64,000 bases of DNA, from NCBI GenBank assembly GCA_004352715.1, contig SCFE01000003.1:3836926-3900925 (forward strand), written 5' to 3'. The translations under genes were made by a program, and so were the position numbers. The notes beneath the pieces are model-generated. The model was not told the origin of the DNA and ran no database searches. It worked only from the letters and a program-made list of their open reading frames with translations. The DNA is from Hofstenia miamia. Lineage: Eukaryota > Xenacoelomorpha > Acoela. Below, piece by piece: positions 1-11,319 of the stretch (position 1 is its first letter; the number at the start of each line of letters is the position of its first letter).

Positions 1-24
1 GTGTTTGGGGGGTGCAATTTTGCC

Positions 25-1256
25 CAGAGTGGCAAACGGGTAGACCTAACCCGTGAATTGGGTCAAAGAAAAATTGAGTCGGATCGGTTTGTAGGTCACA
101 CTTGCTCGTTTAGGGTAGGGTCGGCTCGTCGGTCAAAATTTTGAAAATTGCTGGGTCAGAGAAGTGTATTGTTTTTGAAGAATTTCCCTGAATTATTGGT
201 GGAAAACTAACCATGAATTTCCATTTAGTATACAATCTTCTATGCTATATAAAACCTACTTTTAAATTAATTTTAATATAATTTTTTGATGTTTTGTATC
301 ACAAACTTTCATGCAACAAGTCATTGATCATCGAGGTAGCTGCATAAATAGCTCAAATCCTTGAGTGGTTTATTTATACACTTAGAATATACCAACATAC
401 CAACCCTTCTCATGGCTATACCAGTGTATCACAAGATTGAGTCTTATTGCCAAAATACAATTAGCAGATCCTCAAGCTTTGCCATCCGAACTCTTGCAGA
501 AAGCTTGAAGGCAATTAATGGAAAGTACTGGTCATACATGAGTGAATTACAACTCCTGGCAACATCATTGCATCCAAACTTAAAATCCCCCAAATTTCTA
601 TACATAATTATTCTAATACTACAAATACAGATGGGCTTAAGAAAGATAGAAAAAGGTTTTCCGCTGAACAAGGTATGTGCAATGTTCCTGATGTGATTAT
701 CAGCAGTGGAAATTGCTTCTTCAATTCCTAAGAAATTTAAACCAGATTTTATGAGCTATATGTTTGAAATTAGCTGCAGTTCAACAACGTCAGCTACAGA
801 AACAGTAAAACCATTTTGCAAGAGCACCATCCATTTATTGATGAAAATAAAAACAATGTTTGACTATATCCGCTCGATTAATGGTAGATAAATGAGTCAA
901 ATTAACATCAGCTACTCGCCAACTATACGTTGTTCAAGAATCAAGTTCACATAGCGAGGACATTTTAGCTTTCATAGTTATGTATTGATGGATTTAAGAA
1001 ACCGAATTTCAAGTGAGAATCTTAAAGCTAGTGTTTTCCTAAAAAATAATTATTTTTAAACTTATTTTATACTCTACTTTTTTACACTTGACTTTTTCTT
1101 ATTACTATTAATACATTGTTTCTTGTTAGTTTTGTAAGACATTTGCAAATAAAACTCACGTCAAGAGTTGACTGTCTTACCAATGGGTCGGATTGTTGGT
1201 CAAAATGCTATGGGTTGGGTCGGGTCATGGGTCAGTTATCTGCGGGTCAGGGTTAG
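25..1256 (+). mobile_element. Decayed hAT-type DNA transposon (left end and transposase remnant)
   Basis: The left end starts CAGAGTGGCAAACGGGT, like the CAGRG-type ends of hAT elements, and is followed by GGGTC/GGGTCGG motifs (about 40-160). The same motif family recurs at 1181-1256 beside the gap, as expected of subterminal repeats at the right end. Between them lie fragments of a transposase. At 361-696 the frame contains LATSLHPNLKSPKF, resembling the LATxLDPRFK block of hAT transposases. At 991-1059 a frame reads NRISSENLKASVFLKNN and then stops, resembling the RLSPENxxxLVFLKxN C-terminus. Frames are broken between these blocks and the dimerisation core is not readable. The right terminal repeat probably lies in the N gap. 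Family assignment rests on motif resemblance only. Confidence 0.55.
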
Positions 1257-1257
1257 G

Positions 1258-2257
1258 NNNNNNNNNNNNNNNNNNNNNNNNNNNNNNNNNNNNNNNNNNN
1301 NNNNNNNNNNNNNNNNNNNNNNNNNNNNNNNNNNNNNNNNNNNNNNNNNNNNNNNNNNNNNNNNNNNNNNNNNNNNNNNNNNNNNNNNNNNNNNNNNNNN
1401 NNNNNNNNNNNNNNNNNNNNNNNNNNNNNNNNNNNNNNNNNNNNNNNNNNNNNNNNNNNNNNNNNNNNNNNNNNNNNNNNNNNNNNNNNNNNNNNNNNNN
1501 NNNNNNNNNNNNNNNNNNNNNNNNNNNNNNNNNNNNNNNNNNNNNNNNNNNNNNNNNNNNNNNNNNNNNNNNNNNNNNNNNNNNNNNNNNNNNNNNNNNN
1601 NNNNNNNNNNNNNNNNNNNNNNNNNNNNNNNNNNNNNNNNNNNNNNNNNNNNNNNNNNNNNNNNNNNNNNNNNNNNNNNNNNNNNNNNNNNNNNNNNNNN
1701 NNNNNNNNNNNNNNNNNNNNNNNNNNNNNNNNNNNNNNNNNNNNNNNNNNNNNNNNNNNNNNNNNNNNNNNNNNNNNNNNNNNNNNNNNNNNNNNNNNNN
1801 NNNNNNNNNNNNNNNNNNNNNNNNNNNNNNNNNNNNNNNNNNNNNNNNNNNNNNNNNNNNNNNNNNNNNNNNNNNNNNNNNNNNNNNNNNNNNNNNNNNN
1901 NNNNNNNNNNNNNNNNNNNNNNNNNNNNNNNNNNNNNNNNNNNNNNNNNNNNNNNNNNNNNNNNNNNNNNNNNNNNNNNNNNNNNNNNNNNNNNNNNNNN
2001 NNNNNNNNNNNNNNNNNNNNNNNNNNNNNNNNNNNNNNNNNNNNNNNNNNNNNNNNNNNNNNNNNNNNNNNNNNNNNNNNNNNNNNNNNNNNNNNNNNNN
2101 NNNNNNNNNNNNNNNNNNNNNNNNNNNNNNNNNNNNNNNNNNNNNNNNNNNNNNNNNNNNNNNNNNNNNNNNNNNNNNNNNNNNNNNNNNNNNNNNNNNN
2201 NNNNNNNNNNNNNNNNNNNNNNNNNNNNNNNNNNNNNNNNNNNNNNNNNNNNNNNNN
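1258..2257. other. Assembly gap of exactly 1,000 N
   Basis: The round size suggests a placeholder of unknown true length. Reading frames that cross it are meaningless. Confidence 0.99.
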
Positions 2258-2273
2258 AAATATGTATAAGCAA

Positions 2274-2665
2274 TGCCCAATGTGCTAAATTTAGCACATT
2301 CATATATTCTAATATAATTCATATGATTTTTTGAATATATGTGTTTATCTATAACAGCTATTTCAACAACAAGTATGTATATTTAGTTAATGTAAAATTT
2401 TAAAGAAACATGCATACCTTCCTTGTAAGTTGCCTTTTGATGAACTAGCCATTTATCAACAGAAAATTTAAATGAAAATAAAATTGAAGTTAATAGCAAA
2501 GATTGCAAAAGTAAGTTTAAGGTTAAATGGCACAATAGAAAGCATTACAGATGAGTAAGTAAATAATTACAACATAACAGACATTTGAAAGTTCAAATAG
2601 TTAACAAGCAGGAAAGTAGTTTATGTAATGTGCTAAAAATGGCACATTGGGCGCTGAGAGGTTAA
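2274..2665 (+). mobile_element. piggyBac-type MITE, right end intact
   Basis: GCCCAATGTGCTAAA near 2275 and TTTAGCACATT form a perfect 22-bp palindrome (2279-2300). A related palindrome-like copy, AATGTGCTAAAAATGGCAC, lies in inverted orientation near 2628-2650 and continues into GGGCGCTGAGAGG followed by TTAA (2662-2665). The inverted termini, the CCTCTCAGCGCCC-type end and the TTAA are typical of piggyBac-like non-autonomous elements. The outer left end is lost in the gap. The interior is AT-rich and non-coding. Confidence 0.5.
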
Positions 2666-2929
2666 AATATTTATCTGAGTTTTTTTATGAAATCAAGTAT
2701 AATATTTTATCATTTAGTCAAGATTAGAACTCAATAAACAACTGCTAAGACTAAATTTTGATGTCTCTTTTGATATACTTGAAATGTATACCTTATTCAT
2801 GCTAAATTTTTTGTGCATATTGTCATAATGATTTGCTATGTTGATCTCCAGGTTCCCTATGTTGGTTTTAAGATATCATATGTTGATAAAAAGTACCAAC
2901 TAGCAACCTTTTGATGTATGTCATTTAAT

Positions 2930-3095
2930 ATATGTCAAAAAGATGCTTGTTTGAAAGCACTTTGTTCAAATTAGCATACATTAAAAAGATGCTTGTCTGA
3001 ATGCACATCATTCAAATTGATGCACAAACAGCTTGCATCTTTTTGACATAGTTCAAAAGATTCTTGTCTGAACTCACATTATTCATTTGAATGAT
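2930..3095 (+). repeat. Degenerate tandem repeat, cluster 1
   Basis: About three imperfect units of 45-70 bp share the core AAAGATGCTTGTCTGAA-GCACAT-ATTCAAATTGATG. One part is in inverse orientation (GCATCTTTTTGACAT near 3034). Confidence 0.6.
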
Positions 3096-3497
3096 CAGTA
3101 ATTAATTACTTTGTTTTGGGGACAGATTGTCTCAAGAAGCCATGATTCTTAAAATATGAGGATTTTGAAGCTCAACAATTTTAATTTCAAAATGAACCCT
3201 GATGATATTGAATATGAAATGTTCCAAAGCAGTTATTCCTTTCAATGAAGCAATATTGATTTTTGACAAATTATGCTACTGAATTGTCAATATATATTAC
3301 ATGTGTGTGGAACTAATTAAAATTACTTATAAAACAGAATTCAAGCATGTATTGAAATTTAATTATATTGTTCAATTGTATAATTACAAGGAAACTTTTA
3401 GGGCCTGCCAGAATAAACATTTTGGGATTTTGATTCAGTTTGGTTCACATAAAATACCATTGTATCAGAATGACTATGAAAAATCAATAGTATATTT

Positions 3498-3500
<3 letters not shown>

Positions 3501-3530
<30 letters not shown>
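3501..3530. repeat. (TA)n microsatellite
   Basis: Uninterrupted alternating TA of about 30 bp. Confidence 0.95.
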
Positions 3531-3532
<2 letters not shown>

Positions 3533-4334
3533 AAGTTATTTCTATTATACAATGGTTATCAATTAAATAAGTTCATATGCAAAATGTAATATTTATTACA
3601 AATATGAATGCATTTTAATGAAAATTCATTTCTGTTAAAATGGAATTTTGAGCCAATCCATGGAAAAATATTTAATATCACCAGTATATTAAAACTTTTA
3701 AATGTATAAATAGCTTATGCAATGGAATGGACCTTTCAACCTCAAGCATAAATTAAAAGGATTTAATTTCATAATTATGATTTTTCATTGCAAAGAAATT
3801 AATGCACCTTAATCCAAATGGGCACATTTTGTAAAACTGATTTTTTAAGAGAAAATCTGTAAGTAGCTCATATTTATGAAAATGTTTTGTGGGCTAATCA
3901 GACATATAATTGTAACTGTAGCATTAATAGAATTTTTTAAGAAATTTTATAATTTTTCAAACTGCTATATCTTAAGTCTCCAATATAAATGTTCCATTTT
4001 TCACACAGCAAGTATTGCACACAATACTTTTAAATGTACTGATCAATATTTTAGGCAAGATACCATGTTATCAGTATTTTTTGGTATTGTCATAATTAGT
4101 GGCATTAGTTTTAGTATCAGTATACCATTGGGCTCTAGAAACTTTAAACAAGTAATTTCGTCTTTTTTAAACAATCAGTAATTAACTACATATTCTTGGC
4201 AATATTATGTTACAATATCCATGGAATTAAACATCCAATCAAATTCATTTTTGATTTTTAATGTTGTGAATCAGTAATTAAGGTGTTGATTATAATCTTA
4301 ACAGCAATAGAAAAACACAATTTCTGTTAGGCTT

Positions 4335-4540
4335 AATTGATGAATAAACAAGTGTCCATGCATCAAAATAGTGCTTGTCTAAATACAATTTCATCAAATT
4401 GATGTACATCAAAATATGCTCAACTGAACATTCCCAAATTTTGACTGATGCATCAAATAAGCATACATAAAAAGATGCTCATCTGAACACACATTCATCA
4501 AAAGATCCTCATTAAAATATTTTTGCCTGAATGCACCTTT
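4335..4540 (+). repeat. Degenerate tandem repeat, cluster 2
   Basis: Units carry the same words as the 2.9-kb cluster (GTGCTTGTCTAAAT, ATCAAATTGATGTACATC, AAAAGATGCTCATCTGAAC, TGCCTGAATGCACCTT). The two clusters, 1.3 kb apart, therefore belong to one family. Confidence 0.55.
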
Positions 4541-5690
4541 AAGATTTATCTTATTTAAATCAAAATTTTTTTTAATAGAGTTTGATTTACTCAGCTTGAA
4601 TTCAGTTTTTAATTTGAGTTCATGTTTTTTCAGTGATTAAGGCTGTCAGTAATTTCAAGCTTCCTAGGCTAAAAATTTAAAGTTTTCTAATCAATGTTGT
4701 TGGATACTGTAGCATGATGCACCAGTCTTCATAAACAGGAGTGCAATACTTAACATTGTTAGAAAAACCATTTGTAAAGGATTTCACAGATATTTAGCAG
4801 TCTTATACTCTAAACACTTTTCAAAAATGGTTTATATTAATAACATATTTTAAGGACACTATGATAACCTAAAGCATTTTAAATGAAATCTAGCTCTTTG
4901 CTGTGTGGTTGAAGTTACTGCTATCAACACTAAGTGCTATAAAATGTTTTCTTGTCAAGTGCTACACCTGTGAATATCTTAAGATACTTATGAATTTGTA
5001 ATATGCGTACTTTGTTGCTCAAAGCTTGCTGATAAAATCAGAAGATTTTTCAAAAAATAAATTTTTTAGCATATATGTCACTTTTGCAAATATATCTATA
5101 GTAGCACATTGGTTGGTTGTTGCTGTTGATGCTAGGTTGTTTTCACTTTTGGCATTTCTAAATATCCAGTCAGTAATTTTTTATATAAGACCAATTTTGA
5201 TTGCAAATTGAGCACTATTTTAGAACAGTTTAGTTTATTGTAACATCAAGATCATAATGGGAAATGATATGCATTTAATGTACTTTTTAGTGTTGGACAG
5301 TGTCATCAGTAAGGCCAACAGACAATGATAGATTAAATATTCTTAATTACAAATTAAGTTTAATAAGTGTGACTTTATTTACTAAGGAATTCTCCAAACA
5401 ATTCACATGAAATTCATTTTTAAAAAAATAAAGAAACAAATCCTAACTAATTAGTTTCTCAGATGTTGAATTTCTAACTCACTTGTCAATATTATGCTTA
5501 GTATTCCTTCATGGATACCAGTTGCATTGCATTTTTAAATGTTCTTAGGTAGAATTGAAAGTTCTTATGATATAGTACAGTAGTGCTATCATAATTAAAT
5601 ATAAAGGTATTCATCCCAAGTTGGATGTCCATTACAAATACAAGTTTTTCAGGATAAAAAAAATTTAGTTTACAATAATTCTATAGTGTA

Positions 5691-7321
5691 TGGGCATGGT
5701 CTTCAATACTACATGCACAGGCCAGGAATATGGCCTTCAAATATTGCATTGCTGTTTGTCACTGATTGGGTATTTTAACTCTTCACGCAATGTGTTTTGC
5801 ATTAATCTGTGTGAGCCCATCAAATGTTATGTGAATGCTGCCTAAAAATATAACCCAACTGCAATTTCAATACTTTTTCTTAAGGAATAATAGATATAAA
5901 ATCTATTGAAGAAGTCAAATAGATAAATGCAGTAAATTGTAAGTCCTTAAATATTGAAATCTAAATAATTTATCACAAACAACATGTTCCTCCTCCATGC
6001 ATATATGCATAATGCCTTTCAATGTTGAATCATCATCCACATGACATCTTTCCTGAGCAAATATAGCTAATCATTTTTGCATCCAAATTGCAACTCTAAT
6101 ATGCTGTATTGTAGAGTCACTCAGGGCCTTATTTTCCTTTTTAATTATTTGGCACTCTGAAAATAGTGTTACATCTTTTTTGTTGTCCTGATTTTATGAT
6201 TTGGTGCTATCAATTTATATCAATTTCTTTTCTCACTTTTATTATCTAGTAACCCCTTTTAGATTTGTCATCAAGGATTTGGTTATGATAATCATTGCTT
6301 AAGATCTGGCAACAATTCAAGAGGAAACTACACAGGGTCTGGGGCGACAAATAGCTCCTTAACAGTGACAGCCCAAATCATGATTGCTTTAGGTTACAGT
6401 TAGGAGTAGGGAAAAAGTACTCATTATTCAATCAATTCATACATGCACATAATATTAACACACTGCAAATATACTATGCTGTTGGCAAATGTGAATGCAC
6501 AGTAATTATGTGCCTATTGGTTATTATTTATTTACATGAGCTGAGATAAATTGTTTATTGAGCTAGAAATTACTACTTGAGACACAAAATTATCACCTTG
6601 GGGAGTAAGGATGGCTTCATGGATATGGCTTCAGTGTGATGCTGTGTGGATTTGGTCACTGCTGGAAGTCTGTTCTCTATGGATAATTTCTGTTATTTCT
6701 TTAAGTGAAAACAGTGAACCATCAATCTTTCTTTTGCTAGAATACAGGTCACTCTCTGCAATGGTAGTCTTTGCAACATTTGATATTAACTCTTGAGTTT
6801 CCCAGTACCACTTGAGTAGCTGAGCTCACCCACAATTCTACATGGTGACCCTGATGTGATTCTGAGCAACCTGGAGTGTCAGTTAACTCTCTACTCCCTT
6901 CAGTTGATATGATTTATACTGAAATGGTTATCTGTTTTCACCTGGTGATTGTGACATGGTACAGAACTGTTACTTGTTTTCTTAACATACTTGGTTTCAT
7001 TCTTTCTGTTTGGTGTGAGCTAGCTGGGATAGTTGTTTCCCCTGGCCATGAATCAACTTCACTACCAACTGATGCATAACTTTACCTCTTATATTATTTT
7101 TACATTACAATTCTGTGCTCTGAAGCTGTCACTGGGCTTTGATGTTATTTTTTACTCATTTTGGTTGTTACTTTGTTGTTGTCTTGTTCTTCTAGAATTT
7201 GGATTTATTACCATACCTTACACTGTGCTGTCTACTGTTACTAGTTTTGTTTCTCTGAACCCAGTTTGAATTTCTCTCAATTTATTGGAATTGTTTTTCT
7301 GAACTTTCTTATTTTTTCTGA
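5691..7321 (+). other. Gene-free interval upstream of the Gypsy gag
   Basis: Base composition becomes less AT-rich than the preceding DNA and resembles the following gag-pol, so part of this may be the 5' leader or LTR of that element. I could not find a long terminal repeat copy beyond 12.2 kb or a convincing tRNA primer-binding site. The short open frames here (for example 6611-6796 and 7033-7269) are unrecognised. Confidence 0.35.
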
Positions 7322-8927
7322 ATGGATTTTAATAGTTTGTCTCATAATGGGACTCCCACTCAGGGTTTCCCCTGTGTGAGCACTAACAGGCTGAACATTG
7401 CTCCTAACACCACTGGAATTAATTCACTTGTTTCTCCTTTGTCTTTTAATCCCTATTACATTCTCCTGCAGACACTGCCCTCTGGAACCTCAAACACCAA
7501 GATCAAGCAGCTCTGAATTGTCATTGCCAAACAAACAAGTCAATGTGAGAAATGCTTAGATTCACTTCAAGCCAAGATGCAAGAACAAACTTGTGACACC
7601 CAATTGAGAGAGAGACATTTCACTGATTCAATCAATGCCCTGGAAATTCAACTCCAAACATTGTCAACACCTCTGCCTACATTCCTCCTGAGGCAGAGTA
7701 GCCCACCTCATTCTTCACTCTCCCAGTCTAGACTTTCTGAGTATGTAATTCACAGTTTTTTACTAGACCTTTTAGACACCTTTTCTGAGAACTTTTCTGA
7801 ACTAATTTCTGAAATGGTTTCTGCTTGCCTTCTGAGCATCCCTATTGTTGCCACCTCTACACCATTGACGCCTCAATTTGTTACCCCTGTCACTTCATTC
7901 ATAACTGGAGAGCCCACCTTTACACAGTCAGCTTTGACTCAAGTTTCTATGTTAACCACAGGCACTGCTCCAGTTCCATATGTGCCAAGTGTGACCATTT
8001 TGCCTCCTCCACCTGTGAATACTTGAGTTACCCCCACTGTCATAACTCCAATTACTCCCCCACAGTCAAGTGATCTTTCTACATCTGCTCTGAAGAATGG
8101 ACCATGTTTTACCCACTTGATCCTACCTGCAACTGCTGTTGGAAACAATCTATTCAATCACCATTCCATATTACCTAAGTTTACTGGAAAATCAATGAAA
8201 TTTCACAGTCTTTCAAAGAGTGGTTCTTTCTTTTCAAGTTAACAATGTGGCAGTACAAAGCCACTCAGGTTCCTGCTGTTGCACAATTTCCTACTTACTT
8301 ACAAGGTCTTGTGTACAACCAATACATGATGCTTGATCAAGATGTCAAGACTAACTATCAGCTTCTAATTGGTTATTTTGAAGACCATTATAAGGTGCCA
8401 CATATCAAGCATCAATATAAGACACTACTTTGTGATCTCTCATTTAAGAAAGGCAATGACGTCCACACTTACATCACACAAGGGGAAAGGTTGTTTTGCT
8501 TAAGCAAGTGTACTCCCAAATATTCAAAGCACAATCTCTTTTTGTACATCTGTCAGGGCTTTCTGCCCAACTTTCATAGTTGCCTTGAACTCAAGTGTGA
8601 TCCTGAAGATGATCTCAACCTGATAATTTGTAAAGCATTGTGTACATGCTGCACAAAACCACTCATATCAACAAGGATGCTGGAGATCTTAAAGCAGGTT
8701 CTTCACCTCAGAAACCCCCTACCTCCTTGAGCACTGTTGTTCCCAAAGTGAAGATAGAAATTGAACAGACTTGTTGCTTCTGCTGTGGCCAGAAAGGTCA
8801 TACAAATTTTCAATGCTGTGTTGTAATTCTTTTGGTTGCTGATGGTGAGGGCTTTGTCATCAATGAGCCTGGGTTTGAAGAGTATCCTCCTGATCTGCCT
8901 GTTAGTTCTGTGGATTCATCAAAGTAG
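7322..8927 (+). pseudogene. gag: Gypsy gag (capsid and zinc knuckle), broken
   Basis: A real ATG opens at 7322. The frame is interrupted by in-frame TGA codons at 7514-7516 and 8024-8026, yet continues as sensible Pro/Ser/Thr-rich sequence across both. Around 8200 a frameshift separates LPKFTGKS from the next capsid block, whose translation reads QSFKEWFFLFKLTMWQYKA and runs on through 8245-8730. A further shift near 8640-8690 leads to the nucleocapsid knuckle CFCCGQKGHTNFQC (about 8773-8816), which fits CX2CX4HX4C exactly. The capsid shape (LPKFTG..F..W) is typical of Ty3/Gypsy Gag, the structural protein that packages the RNA. It is non-functional as it stands. Confidence 0.8.
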
Positions 8928-8989
8928 TTGGAGCACTGCCTCCTATAAACCATGTGCAAGATGTTCTGGTCATTACCTCACTGTTGCAT

Positions 8990-9715
8990 ACTAATGTTAT
9001 CCCTGTGGATATAAATGGATTTTTGGTTAATGTCACTATTGATACCAGGGCCTCTGCCTCCATTATTAGCAACACTTGCTGTTCTAAATGATGTTTATTG
9101 AGGGACAAACTACTCCTGTTAACTGCATGCCTGTTGGATGCTTCTGGAAATTCAATCTCTCTGAAAGGTTGCATACTGAATCTGGAACTCTGCATTTAGC
9201 AAGAACTGTTCACAGTAGATCTAATTGTTATCAACACCTGTGACCAGCTGTGGCCATATGGCATAATCCTGGACAATGACTTTCTTGAGCAGAATTCCTG
9301 TGTCATCAACTACAGAAGCAATATGATTTCTATCTGCAAAAGTGCAAACAGGCAGGAACTTGCCACCATTCCCAAACAAGTTGTTTTGTTGAAATTTTCT
9401 GACCAAGTACTAGTTGAGCCTCAACACTGGCAATGTGTTGCAGTTACTACCAATTTCCTGTATGTGGGCAATGTCATGGTTTCTGAGTATAAGGGGAAGC
9501 ATTTCATTAGAGTCAACTTCTCCCCAGATCTCTGCCACATTTCAAGAGGAAAAACTTATATTACTGTGCTGAACAGTTCTGCCTCATTGGTCAAAATAGA
9601 CCCTGCTAAGTTGATAATTGTTGTGACTCCAGTTCACTTGGAATTGAAAGCTGCTGCTTGTCTACCCATCCTAACAGCTATACATGAATTAGTGGAGCCA
9701 AGTAATAATTTCTAG
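8990..9715 (+). pseudogene. Gypsy aspartic protease region, broken active site
   Basis: The frame from about 9001 reads PVDINGFLVNVTIDTRASAS. This is the retropepsin active-site block in which the usual D-T/S-G-A/S is DTRAS: the invariant glycine has become arginine (AGG). A stop follows at the TGATG near 9089. The open frame 9323-9715 (about 130 aa) continues the protease-RT linker region, with blocks like VTTNFLYVGNVMVSEYKGKHFIRV. With the glycine lost and a stop soon after, no active enzyme is expected. Confidence 0.65.
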
Positions 9716-9868
9716 ATTCCTCCTGTCATTGAGAGAACACACCCCCATCTGAATCCTCAGGAATGTGAGTCACTCTCTTGTTTGCTTCAACAACACCACA
9801 AAGTGTTTAATTATGGCTAATCAGCATTGGTAAAGCCATTGGCAAGGAACATGCAATTGTAACCAAGC

Positions 9869-10508
9869 ATGATCACCCCATTTGCCAAACTTCAGGAAGA
9901 ATACAAGAAAATCCTCAGTGATCTTATAGAGAGTGGAATAATTCAGGGCAGCAATAGTCCTTACACTGCACCCACTGTCTTCATTAGGCAGGGCAACAAA
10001 TACTGCCTCTGTGTGGATTTTTGGAAGCTCAACAATGTTATGGGAAAGGATGCATATCCACTCCTTGCATCAAAGATATTTTATATGATGCCAGTCAATA
10101 CAAACTGTTTACTTGCCTTGATTTATGCAAGGCATATTGGCAGGTGCCCATGAAGCCTGCCAACATTCCAAAGACTGCCTTCATCACTCTGTATGGCCTC
10201 TTTGAGTGGAAATACATTGCTTTTGGGCTCTGTAATGTCCCAGTGACTTTCAGTGCTACATTACCCATCTGCTTGGGAATGGTGTCAACATGTTAGAACC
10301 AGGCATCATCACCTATATGGATGACATTCTTGTGGCTGGGAACACCTTTCCCAACAACCTGGAAAGACTTGGAAGAACTCTCAGTATCTTATATGAATCT
10401 GGCCTCTGTGTTAATGGGAACAAATGCTCCCTTTTGCTGCCTCAAACCAGTCATATTTCTATCAAAAACAATGCCAAGGATCACTTGGAAAAGATCAAAA
10501 CTCTGTGA
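9869..10508 (+). pseudogene. Gypsy reverse transcriptase, frameshifted
   Basis: Three overlapping frames carry consecutive RT blocks. 9869-10153 has LIESGIIQGSNSPYTAPTVF and CVDFWKLNNV...DAYPL (fingers). 10021-10296 has FTCLDLCKAYWQVPMKP and KTAFITLYGLFEWKYIAFGL (palm, including the first catalytic Asp in LDL). 10290-10508 has ITYMDDILVAG, so the YMDD catalytic pair is intact at 10314-10325. The frame changes between blocks make it inactive. The sequence is clearly Ty3/Gypsy type (SNSPW/Y..P, LDL..YWQ, Y-DD-LV). Confidence 0.88.
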
Positions 10509-10639
10509 TCTTGTAGGGATGTCCAATGCCTTATGGGTTTTTGAATTATTATGGTGCCTTCATTTTGGAATGTGCAAATAAGACCAAGCATATTTCTAAT
10601 CTTCTATGGAACAATGTGGAGTTCACGTGAACATGGTCA

Positions 10640-11266
10640 GTGCAGGAAGAGCTTGATGCTGTCAAGCTAGAGCTAAAAAAAATTTCCAGTCTAAATACAC
10701 CAGACTATTCAAAAGGGTTTATTGTCAACTGTGATGCCAGCTCAGTCATGATTAGTGGAGTCCTTAGCCAAGTCATAAATGGGAAGTCTGAGATGCTAGT
10801 GTTGGTAGAGAGCCTGAAGAAATTTTGTTTCTCTAACCCTGGCTGTCAGTTCACCATGTGGACTGACAATTCCATGCTAGCCTGGTTAAAGAAGATCTCT
10901 GGGGACAAGTCCAACATTGTTGCACAGTGGATTGAATATTTGAATGACTTTACTTTTATGATAAAGCACTGCCTGGGAAAACTTCACATCAATGTGGATT
11001 ACTGGACCACTCTCCCCAGTTATGAGTGTGATCTCAGAAAGCCATCAGGAGAGAAGATGCCTTTCAGATTTATTCTGCTCAGCAAATATGAGCGCCTTCC
11101 CAAGATCAGTGCAAACTGCCATGGAAATGCCATCCTTCCAATTCTCATGAAAGAAGAGATTACTGAATTGGAAATTCTTCAACATCAGCAGCATGACAAG
11201 GTGCTAAGTAAGATTATTGCAAAATTAATAAGTACTAATTACATCCTCAGTCATGTTGCCAACTGA
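10640..11266 (+). pseudogene. Gypsy RNase H domain
   Basis: The open frame of 208 aa contains FIVNCDASSVMISGVLSQ near the start (first acidic residue of RNase H) and MWTDNSMLAWLKK (TDN..L.WL). It then has NVDYWTTLPS where functional copies read NxxADxLSRxP. The D of the last block is shifted and the usual middle part (ERNY..E.E.LA) is deleted, so activity is unlikely. RNase H would remove the RNA strand during reverse transcription. Confidence 0.8.
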
Positions 11267-11319
11267 TGCATTTTGCATTACAATTGGAAGCAAACAGATG
11301 CAGGCCTGCTTTACACCCA

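Larger units (their letters stand above)
2666..5690. other. Gene-free AT-rich interval
   Basis: Only short, compositionally biased open frames are present and none resembles a known protein. The interval holds two clusters of a degenerate tandem repeat and one (TA)n tract, listed separately. Confidence 0.6.

Noticed and set aside
1168-2334. Long open frames on both strands across Ns
   Set aside because: They exist only because N codons were read as unknown residues. The same applies at 13.5, 26.5, 32.3, 36.9 and 45.0 kb.
6611-7269. Overlapping hydrophobic frames before gag as an envelope-like or leader protein
   Set aside because: Short, in different frames, no recognisable motif and wrong position for an envelope gene.
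7514-8026. Two in-frame TGA codons in Gypsy gag as possible recoding sites
   Set aside because: The element also has frameshifts, TAG and TAA stops and a mutated protease, so ordinary decay explains them.
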